A DNA stretch of 64,000 bases from Phycisphaerales bacterium (GTDB lineage: Bacteria; Planctomycetota; Phycisphaerae; Phycisphaerales; UBA1924). The stretch's first letter is position 1, and every line of letters begins with the position of its first letter. Where the stretch lies: NCBI GenBank assembly GCA_028279375.1, contig JANQNW010000017.1:62001-126000 (forward strand), in the 5' to 3' direction. The notes under the pieces were generated by a model. The model saw only the letters and a list, made by a program, of their open reading frames with translations. It was not told the DNA's origin and did no database searches. The translations under genes were made by a program, and so were the position numbers. Positions 55,871 through 64,000 of the stretch are shown piece by piece.

Positions 55871-57697
55871 CTACTCCACCGTCACACTCTTCGCCAGATT
55901 CCGCGGCTTATCAACGTCGTGACCGCGAAGCACGGCCGCGTGATACGCAAGCAACTGCAGCGGAACCACCGCAAGCATCGGGCTCAGGGGCTCGCTGATC
56001 TCCGGGATGTAGAACACATCCTCGGCGTAACGTTTGATGTCCTCGTCGCCCTCGGTCGCCACCGCGATCACGTGCCCGCCGCGGCTGCGCACCTCTTCGA
56101 TGTTCGAGACGACCTTCTCGTACTGCGCGCCGCGATTGGCGATGAACACCACCGGCATGCCGTCGTTGATCAACGCGATCGGGCCGTGCTTCATCTCTGC
56201 CGCAGGCATGCCCTCGGCGTGGATGTAGCTGATCTCTTTCAGCTTGAGCGCGCCCTCCAGCGCGGTCGGGTAGTTGTAGCCGCGGCCGAGGAAGAGCCAG
56301 TTCTCTTTATCGATGTACTTCTCGGTGACGCTCTTGATCTCGTCGCTGCAGGCAAGCGCCCGCTCGACAAGCTCCGGCAGCTTCTCGAGTTCGGCAAGCA
56401 ATGAGGCGGATTGCTCCACCGACATGAAGCGCCGCCTTCCGAGGAAGAGCGCCATCATCGTCAGCACCGCGACCTGGCCCGTGAACGCCTTCGTCGACGC
56501 CACGCCGATCTCCGGACCCACGCGCAGGTACACGCCCGCGTCCGTCTCGCGCGACATCGTCGAGCCGACAACATTCACAACGCCCAGCGTCATGGCCCCG
56601 CGATCGCGCGCCTCGGCAAGGCCCGCAAGCGTGTCCGCCGTCTCGCCTGACTGGCTCACGGCGATCGCCACCGTGCCCTCTTCAATGATCGGATTGCGAT
56701 ACCGAAATTCCGAGGCGTACTCCACCTCTGCCGGGACCTTCGCGAGATCCTCCAGCAGGTACTCGCCGATCATCGCCGCGTGCAGCGCCGTTCCCTGGCC
56801 CAGCAGGATCATTCGCTTGGCGCGCACGAGCTTGCGCGCATGCTGCCCGACGCCGCCGAGCACCACGCGACCATCGCGCTGATCGATGCGGCCGCGCATC
56901 GTGTTGCGCAGTGAACGCGGCTGCTCCATGATCTCCTTGATCATGTAATGCGGATAGCTGCCAAGCGCAATCTGCTCCAGCTCCAGCTCGAGCTCCTGCA
57001 CCTTCGGCGACACGTCGTCATCGTCGATCGTGCTCGTCCGGAACGTGTCGTGCGTCAGCTTGCACACCTGGTAATCATCAAGCGTCACCGCGCGGCTCGT
57101 GTGCGCCACGATCGCCGAAGCGTCCGACGCGACGATGTACTCGTTGGCGCCGATGCCCACCATCAAAGGTGATCCCTTGCGCGCCGCGACCAGTGTGTCC
57201 GGCTCCTTCTCACAGATGACCGCAATCGCGTACGCGCCCGTCACCTCGCGAAGCGCCGCCTGCACGGCCTTCTCCAGGTCGCCGTCATACAGCTCGCTGA
57301 TGAGCATCGTCAGCACTTCCGTGTCCGTCTCGGAAACGAACTTGTGCCCGCGCTCTTCGAGATAGGTCCGCACGACGGCGTAGTTCTCGATGATCCCGTT
57401 GTGGATCAGCGCGATGCCGTGCCTGTCGTCGCGATGCGGATGCGCGTTGCGCTCGGCGGGCTCGCCGTGCGTCGCCCAGCGCGTGTGCGCGATGCCAACG
57501 GCGCCCTTCGGCGCGCCGGCTTCCTTGATCTTGTCTTCGAGCACCGAAACGCGCCCGAGCGCGCGGTGCACCGTCAGCTGTCCGTTGAGGATCGCCACGC
57601 CCGCGGAGTCATACCCGCGATACTCGAGAAGCTTGAGACCTTCGATGAGGAGGCCGCAGCACTCCTTTGTCCCGATGTAAGCCACGATTCCGCACAT
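55871..57697 (-). CDS. glmS: Glutamine-fructose-6-phosphate aminotransferase (isomerizing)
   Basis: The 608-residue enzyme makes glucosamine-6-phosphate, the first step to UDP-GlcNAc for cell-wall and envelope sugars. It has the glutaminase N terminus with Cys2 (MCGIVAYIG), THGEPAERNAHPH, and GIIENYAVVR, then two SIS sugar-isomerase domains (AVSQSGETADTLAGL, AFTGQVAVL) and the C terminus NLAKSVTVE. Full length, all motifs kept. GGAGG lies 10 bases before the ATG. No glmS ribozyme was recognised in the leader. Confidence 0.97.
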   Translation of the reverse strand: MCGIVAYIGTKECCGLLIEGLKLLEYRGYDSAGVAILNGQLTVHRALGRVSVLEDKIKEAGAPKGAVGIAHTRWATHGEPAERNAHPHRDDRHGIALIHNGIIENYAVVRTYLEERGHKFVSETDTEVLTMLISELYDGDLEKAVQAALREVTGAYAIAVICEKEPDTLVAARKGSPLMVGIGANEYIVASDASAIVAHTSRAVTLDDYQVCKLTHDTFRTSTIDDDDVSPKVQELELELEQIALGSYPHYMIKEIMEQPRSLRNTMRGRIDQRDGRVVLGGVGQHARKLVRAKRMILLGQGTALHAAMIGEYLLEDLAKVPAEVEYASEFRYRNPIIEEGTVAIAVSQSGETADTLAGLAEARDRGAMTLGVVNVVGSTMSRETDAGVYLRVGPEIGVASTKAFTGQVAVLTMMALFLGRRRFMSVEQSASLLAELEKLPELVERALACSDEIKSVTEKYIDKENWLFLGRGYNYPTALEGALKLKEISYIHAEGMPAAEMKHGPIALINDGMPVVFIANRGAQYEKVVSNIEEVRSRGGHVIAVATEGDEDIKRYAEDVFYIPEISEPLSPMLAVVPLQLLAYHAAVLRGHDVDKPRNLAKSVTVE

Positions 57698-57976
57698 GGA
57701 AGCTAGTCCTCCGAAGCCGCGCTCCGTCGCGGCCGCCCCTTCAAAGTGGAAGGGAACGATACATCCCCATCCACGCCCCGGCAGCCATCAAATATAAGGC
57801 CGCACGAGCCTGCTACGAAGGCCGCTCCCCGCGGGATCGTCCATTCGGGGGGGGCGCCTCGACCATTCAGGCCAGCGGCGCGCAATTGGCCGATTCGGAG
57901 CGTTCAAGGCCGATAATCGTCGTCCGTCCGCTCCATGACGCGCCCGCCGATCGAGCGCCGGACATACGATCCGGCC

Positions 57977-59329
57977 ATGAGCGACCTCTGGCGCGAGAAA
58001 CGAGAACAGGCCCGCCTCTCCGCGGCGCCCCTCGCCCAGCGCATGCGCCCGCGCGCTCTGGCCGACTTCGCCGGCCAGTCGCACATCGTCGGTGAAGGCC
58101 GACTGCTGCGGCGCATGCTCGACGCCGATCGTCTTTCGTCGCTCATCCTGCATGGACCACCGGGGACGGGCAAGACAACGCTCGCCGAAGTCATCGCGCA
58201 CACCTCCGGCTGGCGCTTCGTGCGCGAGAACGCGGCAAGCGTCGGCGTCAAGCGCATTCGCGAGATCATCGAGGAAGCCGGTGCGCTGCTCGAGGACAAC
58301 GGCAAGCGCACGATCCTCTTCCTCGATGAGATCCATCGCTTCAGCAAGTCGCAGCAGGATGTGCTGCTTGGCGATGTCGAGCGCGGCGTGATCATCCTCA
58401 TCGGCGCGACGACGGAGAACCCGCTCTTCACGGTCAACTCGGCGCTTGTCAGCCGAAGCACGATGCTGCGCCTCGAGCCACTGAGTGAGGACGACATCAT
58501 TGCGCTGCTCAAGCGCGCCGCGACCGACGAAACGCACGGCCTCGGCAAGCTCAACCTGAAGATCGACGAAAACGCCTATGCGCACTGGGCGACGATGAGC
58601 GACGGCGATGCGCGCCGGGCTCTGACGGCGCTGGAAGTCGCAGCGCTCTCCGCCGGCGCGATCGCGGGCGGGCCGGAAGTGCATATCGATCTTGATATTG
58701 CCGCCGAATCGATCCAGCGCAAGGCGATCGTCTACGACGGCACGGGCGACCAGCATTACGACGCCATCAGCGCCATGATCAAGTCCGTACGCGGCTCCGA
58801 TCCCGACGCGGCCGTCTACTGGATCGCGACGATGCTCGAAGCGGGTGAAGATCCGCGCTTCATCGCGCGTCGCCTGGCGATCCTGGCGAGTGAAGACATC
58901 GGCAACGCCGACCCGCGCGCGATCATGGTCGCCGAAGCCGCGTGGTCGCTGGCGGAGCGCGTCGGCATGCCCGAGGCGCGCATCACGCTGTCGCAGGCGG
59001 CCATCTACCTGGCGCTCGCGCCCAAGAGCAACGCCAGCTACGGAGCGATCGAAGCGGCCCTCGCCGACGTGCGCGAGGGGCGGACCATCCCCGTCCCGAT
59101 GCACCTGCGCGACCCCAACAAGGTCGAGTCCGAGGGGAGCGTTAAGGAGGGGAAGGGTTATCAGTATTCGCACGATGCGCCGCAGAACACGTCGATCGGC
59201 GGCGTCACCGAGCAGGAATATCTCGGCGTCGATCGCGACTACTACGACCCCGCCGGCCTCGGCGCCGAGAAGATCCTGAAGGAGCGACTCGAGGAGGTCC
59301 GCCGGGCGCGCCGAGGCGCATCCTCTTAA
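57977..59329 (+). CDS. rarA: Replication-associated recombination ATPase RarA (MgsA)
   Basis: The 450-residue AAA+ ATPase acts at stalled forks and interacts with SSB in characterised bacteria. N-terminal LAQRMRPRALADFAGQSHIVG, Walker A GPPGTGKTT (about 60-68), Walker B ILFLDEIHRF, sensor GATTENPLFTVNSAL, and the C-terminal tetramerisation part PVPMHLRDPNK are all typical. The ATG at 57977 gives the normal family start; an in-frame ATG at 57935 would add 14 residues. It is divergent from glmS across a 279-base gap in which no DnaA-box cluster or RNA gene was seen. Confidence 0.95.
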   Translation: MSDLWREKREQARLSAAPLAQRMRPRALADFAGQSHIVGEGRLLRRMLDADRLSSLILHGPPGTGKTTLAEVIAHTSGWRFVRENAASVGVKRIREIIEEAGALLEDNGKRTILFLDEIHRFSKSQQDVLLGDVERGVIILIGATTENPLFTVNSALVSRSTMLRLEPLSEDDIIALLKRAATDETHGLGKLNLKIDENAYAHWATMSDGDARRALTALEVAALSAGAIAGGPEVHIDLDIAAESIQRKAIVYDGTGDQHYDAISAMIKSVRGSDPDAAVYWIATMLEAGEDPRFIARRLAILASEDIGNADPRAIMVAEAAWSLAERVGMPEARITLSQAAIYLALAPKSNASYGAIEAALADVREGRTIPVPMHLRDPNKVESEGSVKEGKGYQYSHDAPQNTSIGGVTEQEYLGVDRDYYDPAGLGAEKILKERLEEVRRARRGASS

Positions 59330-59437
59330 GGAGGCGTGAACCGCCGTGCGTCTGCGGCGTCCAACACGGCGAGGGCGCCTAGCATTGCTCGTCAGTTTCA
59401 TCTTCTGGTCACCGCGTTCGTCCGGATCGAACTCCAC

Positions 59438-59767
59438 ATGGACTACGCACGCATCCTGAGACTCTGGCTCCTTGCCTGCGCGATCGCGCTCGTCACGATC
59501 ATCCTGCTCACGATCGTGGGCGTCTTCCCGATCGGCAAGAGCGATGTGACATTCGTCGAAGCGCTGCAGGCGGCCGTCGTCAGCCCGATCGTCTTCTTTC
59601 TCGCCAGCGCGCCGCTGGCGATCCTCGCCACGGCGATCTTCGTGCGCGCGACGCGCGATCATCCCGAGGTGCTGGGGCTCGGCCGCTGCATTTACTGCCG
59701 ATACGACCTCTCGCGCGTTGACGGGCTGCATTGCCCTGAATGCGGCAAGCGCATCGCCGGGAAATAG
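59438..59767 (+). CDS. Small membrane protein with C-terminal zinc ribbon (1 of 3)
   Basis: The 109-residue protein has two membrane helices (LWLLACAIALVTIILLTIVG and IVFFLASAPLAILATAIFV) and then a four-Cys ribbon CIYC...CPEC. The ATG at 59438 starts the first helix. It is the first of three consecutive small genes with the same two-helix plus zinc-ribbon plan. Such ribbons often bind zinc for protein contacts; the function here is unknown. Confidence 0.75.
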   Translation: MDYARILRLWLLACAIALVTIILLTIVGVFPIGKSDVTFVEALQAAVVSPIVFFLASAPLAILATAIFVRATRDHPEVLGLGRCIYCRYDLSRVDGLHCPECGKRIAGK

Positions 59768-59804
59768 GGCGCCCGCCGGTCGGCGGCTATGATCGCATGC
59801 AGGC

Positions 59805-60137
59805 ATGAAGATGAAGCCGCACATCTTCTGGTCGTGGCTCACGATCGTCATCTTCGTGGTGGTGTTCGGGGTCATCTACTGGATCCACAACGCGGTGCGG
59901 ACGCACGGCGGCGCGCCGGATCCGCAGGCGTCCGCCATCCTCGCGCTGCTGCTGTCGCTTCTTGTGACCGGCTTTGTCGGCGGGTTTGGATTCATGCTGA
60001 TCTTCGGCGCCATCTATAAGGAAACGGTGAAAGCGGAGGACGGCGAGCGGACGGTGTGCGTGACGTGCGGCAAGAGCTTCGACACGGATGGCGAGTCGCG
60101 CTGCAGCGAGTGCCGTGAGCGAGGACGGATCGCATGA
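59805..60137 (+). CDS. Small membrane protein with C-terminal zinc ribbon (2 of 3)
   Basis: The 110-residue protein has two membrane helices (LTIVIFVVVFGVIYWI and ILALLLSLLVTGFVGGFGFMLIFG), then CVTC...CSEC. Its stop overlaps the next ATG (ATGA), showing translational coupling to the third member. No family was recognised beyond the general plan. Confidence 0.75.
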   Translation: MKMKPHIFWSWLTIVIFVVVFGVIYWIHNAVRTHGGAPDPQASAILALLLSLLVTGFVGGFGFMLIFGAIYKETVKAEDGERTVCVTCGKSFDTDGESRCSECRERGRIA

Positions 60138-60484
60138 TGGCGCCGCGACACAAGCGGAATTGGCTGCGGGCATCTGCGCTGTGCCTGATCTTCCTGTGGG
60201 CGACGATGGCCGCGGCGGGCGCGATCGTGCTCTTCAACATGCCGGCCGGCAGCGCCCGGCCGACGGCGGGCGTCGTCGTGATCGCGGCGTTCGTGGTGGC
60301 GCTGGGGCTGACCTTCGCGCTGCAGCCATTGCTGATCGTGGCGACGGCGGTGGCGCCGAACAGCGGCGTCGGGCGCCCGAGCCCGGTTCGGCGCTGCCCG
60401 ATCTGCCGGGCGAAGATCGATCCGGAGGCGGCCGACGATCGCTGCCCGGTCTGCGGCGGACTGACGACCCGGGACGCTTCATAA
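60134..60484 (+). CDS. Small membrane protein with C-terminal zinc ribbon (3 of 3)
   Basis: The 116-residue protein has two membrane helices (ALCLIFLWATMAAAGAIVLF and VVVIAAFVVALGLTFALQPLL), then CPIC...CPVC. It starts within the stop of the preceding gene. The loop between helices is Ala/Pro/Gly-rich. The three genes have diverged strongly apart from plan and Cys spacing. Confidence 0.75.
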   Translation: MMAPRHKRNWLRASALCLIFLWATMAAAGAIVLFNMPAGSARPTAGVVVIAAFVVALGLTFALQPLLIVATAVAPNSGVGRPSPVRRCPICRAKIDPEAADDRCPVCGGLTTRDAS

Positions 60485-60567
60485 GGATGGAGTTCGAGGG
60501 GTTCGGCAAATGGCGGGCGGGCTCCTAGAATGTTCGTCCGTTTCAACGAACCCAGACTGGAGTCCAG

Positions 60568-61596
60568 ATGTCTCAGATGCCCCTGCCCTCGACCGATCGG
60601 GAGTCGAAGTCGATGAGCCGCACCTTTATTAAGGAACTCGGCCCGACGGAGCCCTTCGGCGGTCCGTTCACAATCGTCAATGGCCAGCTCGGCAAGACGC
60701 GGGGCGGGAAGCCTTATCTGCGCTGCCTGCTGAAGGACAAGACGGGCGAGCTTCCGGCGCGTATGTGGAACTGTCCTGAGGAGATCTTCAAGCGGATTCC
60801 GACGGACGGGTTCGTGCACGCCGAGGGCGAGACGCAGCCTTACCAGGGCGAGCTGCAGCTGATCATCCATCACATTGATCCTCTGGAGCCGACGGATGCG
60901 CAGCTGCGCGATCTGCTGCCTTGCTCGGCGCGTTCGAGCGACGAGATGTTCGCCGAAGTCGCGCAGCTGATGGAGACGATCGAGCATCCGGGGATCAAGG
61001 CGCTGGCGCAGACGTACTTCGCCGATGAGATGCTGATGAGTCAGTTCCGGCAGGCGCCGGCGGCGAAGATGATGCATCACGCGTACCTGGGCGGCTTGCT
61101 GGAGCACACGCTGACGCTGCTGCAGCTGGCTGATCGGGTGTGTCCTTTGTATCCGAACATCAATCGTGATCTCGTGATGATGGGTCTGTTTATTCACGAT
61201 CTCGGGAAAACGCGCGAGCTGCAGTGGGATCGCGGGTTCAACTACTCCGATCGCGGCGAGCTGATCGGACACATCGTCGAGGGCGCGATCATGCTGCATG
61301 ACAAGGCGCAGCAGATGATGACGGAGACGGGTCAGCGTTTGCCGAAGCATGCGCTGACGGTGCTGCAGCACATCGTGCTTTCGCATCACACGTTGCCGGA
61401 GTACGGCGCGGCGAAGATTCCGGCGACGCCGGAGGCGATTCTGGTCTCGCTGCTGGACAACCTCGACGCGAAGACGATGATCGGGCTGGACGCCGCGGGG
61501 CGCGGGAATGAGCGCGCCGGTGGTCTTGGCGGCAACTTCACCGAGCGCCAGTGGGCGCTCGGGACGAAGGTGTTCCGGCCGGATCCGCTTTCCTAG
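60568..61596 (+). CDS. YhaM-like 3'-5' exoribonuclease (OB-fold plus HD domain)
   Basis: The 342-residue protein has an N-terminal OB-fold nucleic-acid-binding domain (GKPYLRCLLKDKTGELPARMW) and an HD metal-dependent phosphohydrolase domain (HHAYLGGLLEHTL; HD about 210 in LFIHDLGKTREL; HIVLSHH). This is the YhaM/CBF1 family layout, which degrades single-stranded RNA or DNA from the 3' end with Mn or Co in Gram-positive examples. TGGAG precedes the ATG. Convergent with the following minus-strand operon. Confidence 0.92.
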   Translation: MSQMPLPSTDRESKSMSRTFIKELGPTEPFGGPFTIVNGQLGKTRGGKPYLRCLLKDKTGELPARMWNCPEEIFKRIPTDGFVHAEGETQPYQGELQLIIHHIDPLEPTDAQLRDLLPCSARSSDEMFAEVAQLMETIEHPGIKALAQTYFADEMLMSQFRQAPAAKMMHHAYLGGLLEHTLTLLQLADRVCPLYPNINRDLVMMGLFIHDLGKTRELQWDRGFNYSDRGELIGHIVEGAIMLHDKAQQMMTETGQRLPKHALTVLQHIVLSHHTLPEYGAAKIPATPEAILVSLLDNLDAKTMIGLDAAGRGNERAGGLGGNFTERQWALGTKVFRPDPLS

Positions 61597-61608
61597 GTCA
61601 ACTGCATA

Positions 61609-62193
61609 TCAGCGGACGCGATTGCTGACGCGTCCCGATCTGGCGCCTTTGTGCATGGAGTAGCTGTGGTCCTTGAGGCTGCTGGCTCTTCCACGATTCA
61701 CGGTGCGCGCGTGCTGGCGGCCGACGTGGCGCGAGGCGGCGGAGGTGTTGCGATTGCGCGCGGGGGCTCTGCTTGCGCTTCCTCTTGGGACATAGGCGGC
61801 GGGCTGGACGCGGCCGGTGGTGTTGGCGCGGCTGGGTCTGCTTGCTCTGGTTTGTGGTTTCTGAAGGGCGTCCTGGTAGTTGACGGAGTTGTGGTCGCGC
61901 TGTTTCGTGCCGTCGAAGTACTCGAAGCGGTCGAGGGTGTAGCGCTGGTAGATGCGGTAGGTGTCGTCATTGAACGCGTTGGCACGGTTGTAGGACATGT
62001 CGCCGGTGGTTCTGTTGACGGTGAAGATTGGTTTGTTGACGGACTGCTGCGGCGTCGCCTGGTTGACGCCGCCGCCGAGCGTGTTGAGGTTGGCGTCGAG
62101 TGCGCGTTGCGCGAGCGCGCTGGAGACAGCGAGCACGGAGAGAGCTGCGACGGCGGCTTCGACCCGCCTGTTCCGGTTGCGAAGGAAATACAT
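61609..62193 (-). CDS. Secreted basic hypothetical protein
   Basis: The 194-residue protein has a signal peptide (ends SSALA) and a low-complexity, strongly basic body rich in Arg, Ser, Asn, Gln and Ala, especially in the last 80 residues. The middle has FNDDTYRIYQRYTLDRFEYFDG. No domain was recognised. Its ATG overlaps the stop of the FKBP gene by one base (TGATG), so it depends on that gene for translation. A cell-envelope role or a client of the isomerase is a guess from context. Confidence 0.7.
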   Translation of the reverse strand: MYFLRNRNRRVEAAVAALSVLAVSSALAQRALDANLNTLGGGVNQATPQQSVNKPIFTVNRTTGDMSYNRANAFNDDTYRIYQRYTLDRFEYFDGTKQRDHNSVNYQDALQKPQTRASRPSRANTTGRVQPAAYVPRGSASRAPARNRNTSAASRHVGRQHARTVNRGRASSLKDHSYSMHKGARSGRVSNRVR

Positions 62194-62927
62194 CACTGAC
62201 CCCTGATCTCGTGAAGCTCGACCTCGATGATGATCGACTCGTTGGGTCCTACGTCGGGGGCCTTGCCGAGTTCGCCATACGCCATTTCAGGGGGCACAGC
62301 GACGAGCCATCGGTCGCCGGCGCGCATCTGCTGGAGGATGATGCGTCCGCCATCGAGGGCGTCGGCGACTTCCATGACGCGGCGGGTTGATTCGGCGTAT
62401 TCGAAGCCGTCGATGAGGCGGGCTTCGTAGGAGACGACGACGGTGTCATTGAGCCTGGCCTTGGGGCCTTCGCCGGCGCGGAGCACGCGGTACTGCACGC
62501 CGGAGGGGAGTGTGACGGCGCCGGGGGCGGCGCCGAACTCCTGATGGAACTCGCGGCTGGCGCGGAGGTTCTGCTCGGCGATGACCTTGTAGACGGGGTC
62601 TTCTTCGGCGAGTCGCTGGGCTCGTCGTTGTCTGAGATCTTCCTCGAGATCCTGGAGGAGGCCGCGCATGGCGCCGCGCGAGACCTTGGGGTCTCGCATC
62701 ATCATTGCGTCCTCGACGCCCGCGATGACGGAGTCGATATCGAGTTCGAGTTCGTCTTCCTCGAGTGTTCCGAGGAAGTACTCGCCGGCGTCGAAACCGA
62801 TGGCGTAGGCGAGTTCATCGACCTGCTGTGCGCGGTTGGGCTGCGTCTTCGCCTGTGGGGCGAGGATGGCCGCGGCTGCGACGGCGCAGAGGATGACAAT
62901 CGCGGCGCTGACTGAGAGGCGTGGCAT
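62193..62927 (-). CDS. FKBP-type peptidyl-prolyl isomerase, exported
   Basis: The 244-residue protein has an N-terminal hydrophobic signal segment, an FkpA/Mip-like dimerisation part (AYAIGFDAGEYFLGTLEED, ...GLLQDLEEDLRQRRAQR), then the FKBP domain (GVQYRVLRAGEGPKARLNDTV, VVSYEARLIDGFEYAES, VAVPPEMAYGELG, SIIIEVELHEI). Active-site aromatics are partly replaced. It probably folds periplasmic proteins. The ATG at 62927 has AAGGAG at ideal spacing, better than an ATG five codons earlier. It is the second gene of a three-gene unit. Confidence 0.9.
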   Translation of the reverse strand: MPRLSVSAAIVILCAVAAAAILAPQAKTQPNRAQQVDELAYAIGFDAGEYFLGTLEEDELELDIDSVIAGVEDAMMMRDPKVSRGAMRGLLQDLEEDLRQRRAQRLAEEDPVYKVIAEQNLRASREFHQEFGAAPGAVTLPSGVQYRVLRAGEGPKARLNDTVVVSYEARLIDGFEYAESTRRVMEVADALDGGRIILQQMRAGDRWLVAVPPEMAYGELGKAPDVGPNESIIIEVELHEIRGQ

Positions 62928-62938
62928 GGATGCTCCTT

Positions 62939-63562
62939 TCAAGCGATGCGCGGGATTGTATCAGCGGCGCGCGGAGTGAATGGCGGCGGGGGCCTTGCGG
63001 ACTGGGCGGTTCCGGCGAGGGCGCAGAGGGTTTGCGCGCGTTTGGCGCGGGGCGTCGGTGTGGGTGAATGAACGGGGGTCTGGGGCGGGATCAACGGCCG
63101 CGGCTTGTCCGGGGAGTGAGCGCCCTGCGCCGGAGTCGGCGCGGGCGGCGGTGATGCGGGATCGGGTTTCGGGGTTGGGGTCTTCGGTCGGCGCGGCGTC
63201 GGTCGCGATCGCGGCGCGCGGGTTCGCGCCCGGAGCTGGCGGCGGGTTTCCGAGCGCAGGATGGCGTCGGCCGCTTTGCGGGAGGTTTCCTCTTCGAGGG
63301 AGCATTCGGCGAGATCAGAGAGGCGGGAGAGGGCGGTGAGCTGGGCGCCGATCCGGCAGGCGCGGAGCTTGACGCATGCGAGGCGCTCGAGTTCGCGGAG
63401 TTTGCGCCGGATGCGCGGCTGGCGCAGGATCTCGATGAGCTGATCGAGGTTCAGGCCGCGTGCGCGGGCGAGGGGGACGAGGTTGGGGCCCTGCTTGAAG
63501 AAGTCTGCGATGAGGTCGTCTTCGGCTTCGGGCGAAAGGGTTGGGAGGTCGAACTCGGGCAT
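62939..63562 (-). CDS. Hypothetical protein with HTH-like N terminus and Pro-rich tail
   Basis: The 207-residue protein has a helical first half (PLARARGLNLDQLIEILRQP, then ELERLACVKLRACRIGAQL and SRKAADAILRSET), which resembles the small HTH proteins related to phage terminase small subunits. Residues about 110-207 are Pro/Arg/Thr-rich and probably disordered. The body is cytoplasmic. It ends 11 bases before the FKBP gene. Function unknown; DNA binding is a weak inference. Confidence 0.65.
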   Translation of the reverse strand: MPEFDLPTLSPEAEDDLIADFFKQGPNLVPLARARGLNLDQLIEILRQPRIRRKLRELERLACVKLRACRIGAQLTALSRLSDLAECSLEEETSRKAADAILRSETRRQLRARTRAPRSRPTPRRPKTPTPKPDPASPPPAPTPAQGAHSPDKPRPLIPPQTPVHSPTPTPRAKRAQTLCALAGTAQSARPPPPFTPRAADTIPRIA

Positions 63563-63682
63563 GACGAGTCGACTTTAGATTCGACGGGGGCGGCTACAAG
63601 AGGAATTGCGCGCAGTGCGCTGAGTTGTGACATCGCGGAGCGCGATGCGCGCGTATGTTCGCGAATTGGGCGATCGGGGGCG

Positions 63683-64000
63683 CTAGTCCAGGCGGATTCC
63701 GAAGAAGCGCTCGGTGTTGTCGTTGATGGCGTTGTGGAAGTCGTCCCAGTCTTCGCCTCTTAGCTCAGCAAGGAAGCGCGCGGTGTCGATGGCGTATTGC
63801 GGTTCGTTGGGGCGGATCTTGCGGTGGGGTTCTGGTGTGAGGAAGGGGGCGTCGGTTTCGACCATGATTCGGTCGAGGGGCGCGAGCTTGGCGGCTTCCT
63901 GGATGGCCTTCGAGTTGTTGAAGGTGACGGCGCCGGTGAAGCTGACTTGGGCGCCGAAGTCGAGGAGGAGCTTCATGTCTTCGGTGTCGCCGGTGAAGCA
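63683..64000 (-). CDS. TatD-family metal-dependent hydrolase, 5'-truncated by window edge
   Basis: The last 105 residues are inside the window and the frame is open to base 64000. CFTGDTEDMKLLLDFG, FTGAVTFNNSK, RIMVETDAPFLTPEPHR and the final region TERFFGIRLD match TatD/YcfH proteins; the Asp in VETDAP is a metal ligand. TatD enzymes are Mg-dependent DNA 3'-5' exonucleases or related amidohydrolases. The start lies beyond the window. Confidence 0.93.
   Translation of the reverse strand, partial: CFTGDTEDMKLLLDFGAQVSFTGAVTFNNSKAIQEAAKLAPLDRIMVETDAPFLTPEPHRKIRPNEPQYAIDTARFLAELRGEDWDDFHNAINDNTERFFGIRLD

Noticed and set aside
57698..57934. glmS ribozyme in the glmS leader
   Set aside because: No glmS ribozyme core was recognised; the element is mainly known from Firmicutes.
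57788..59875. 695-codon open frame on the minus strand across rarA
   Set aside because: It is the antisense shadow of rarA and its neighbour; the plus-strand frame encodes clear RarA motifs, while the minus translation is low-complexity Arg/Asp/Ala-rich with no domain.

Overview
The window is GC-rich and densely coding, and it looks like a chromosome piece of a planctomycete, most likely class Phycisphaerae. The evidence is ten secreted proteins carrying the paired D-x-[DN]-G-x-G...DLxxLxxxWG dockerin-like repeat common in that class, futalosine-type menaquinone synthesis (mqnD), and planctomycete-type pseudopilins. No plasmid, phage, insertion-sequence, CRISPR, tRNA or rRNA signature was seen.

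Layout. 0-2.2 kb: end of a sensor kinase and a receiver-GGDEF protein. 2.2-7 kb: a beta-helix exoprotein and a tandem pair of secreted endonuclease/exonuclease/phosphatase-fold proteins, all with dockerins. 7-16.8 kb: housekeeping (smpB, mqnD, ACT protein, panC, gcvT, a primary-like sigma factor, a UvrB/C-motif protein, a glycosyltransferase) and a compact iscS-iscU-iscA Fe-S cluster preceded by a Fur/PerR-like 7-1-7 operator. 16.8-25.5 kb: an AsmA-like protein, a lipase-like hydrolase, two paralogous lipoproteins of unknown family, a dockerin metalloprotease, crcB, and rpsG and rpsL, each followed by a terminator. 25.7-33.2 kb: two hybrid histidine kinases flanking an FG-GAP dockerin protein. 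33.4-37.7 kb: a tandemly duplicated two-gene cassette (pseudopilin plus translationally coupled dockerin protein).

37.7-48.8 kb holds the most unusual locus: a TPR exoprotein, then a 1649-residue protein with signal peptide, internal dockerin, Hint autoprocessing domain and C-terminal HNH-like domain. It overlaps by ATGA a candidate immunity gene. A remnant of a second toxin tail and a second, paralogous immunity gene follow. Both immunity genes are trailed by a conserved out-of-frame coding tail. 48.9-55.7 kb: an AhpD-like lipoprotein, a dockerin HExxH protein, an orphan chemoreceptor and a second FG-GAP dockerin protein cut by a single in-frame TAG. 55.8-64 kb: glmS, rarA, three small membrane zinc-ribbon proteins, a YhaM-like nuclease, an FKBP isomerase operon and a partial tatD.

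The + strand appears C-rich whatever the gene orientation up to about 55 kb and G-rich after about 60 kb. This is the polarity expected across a replication origin, though neither dnaA nor a DnaA-box cluster was seen. All positions, motifs and counts were read by eye. Functions are family-level assignments unless stated.
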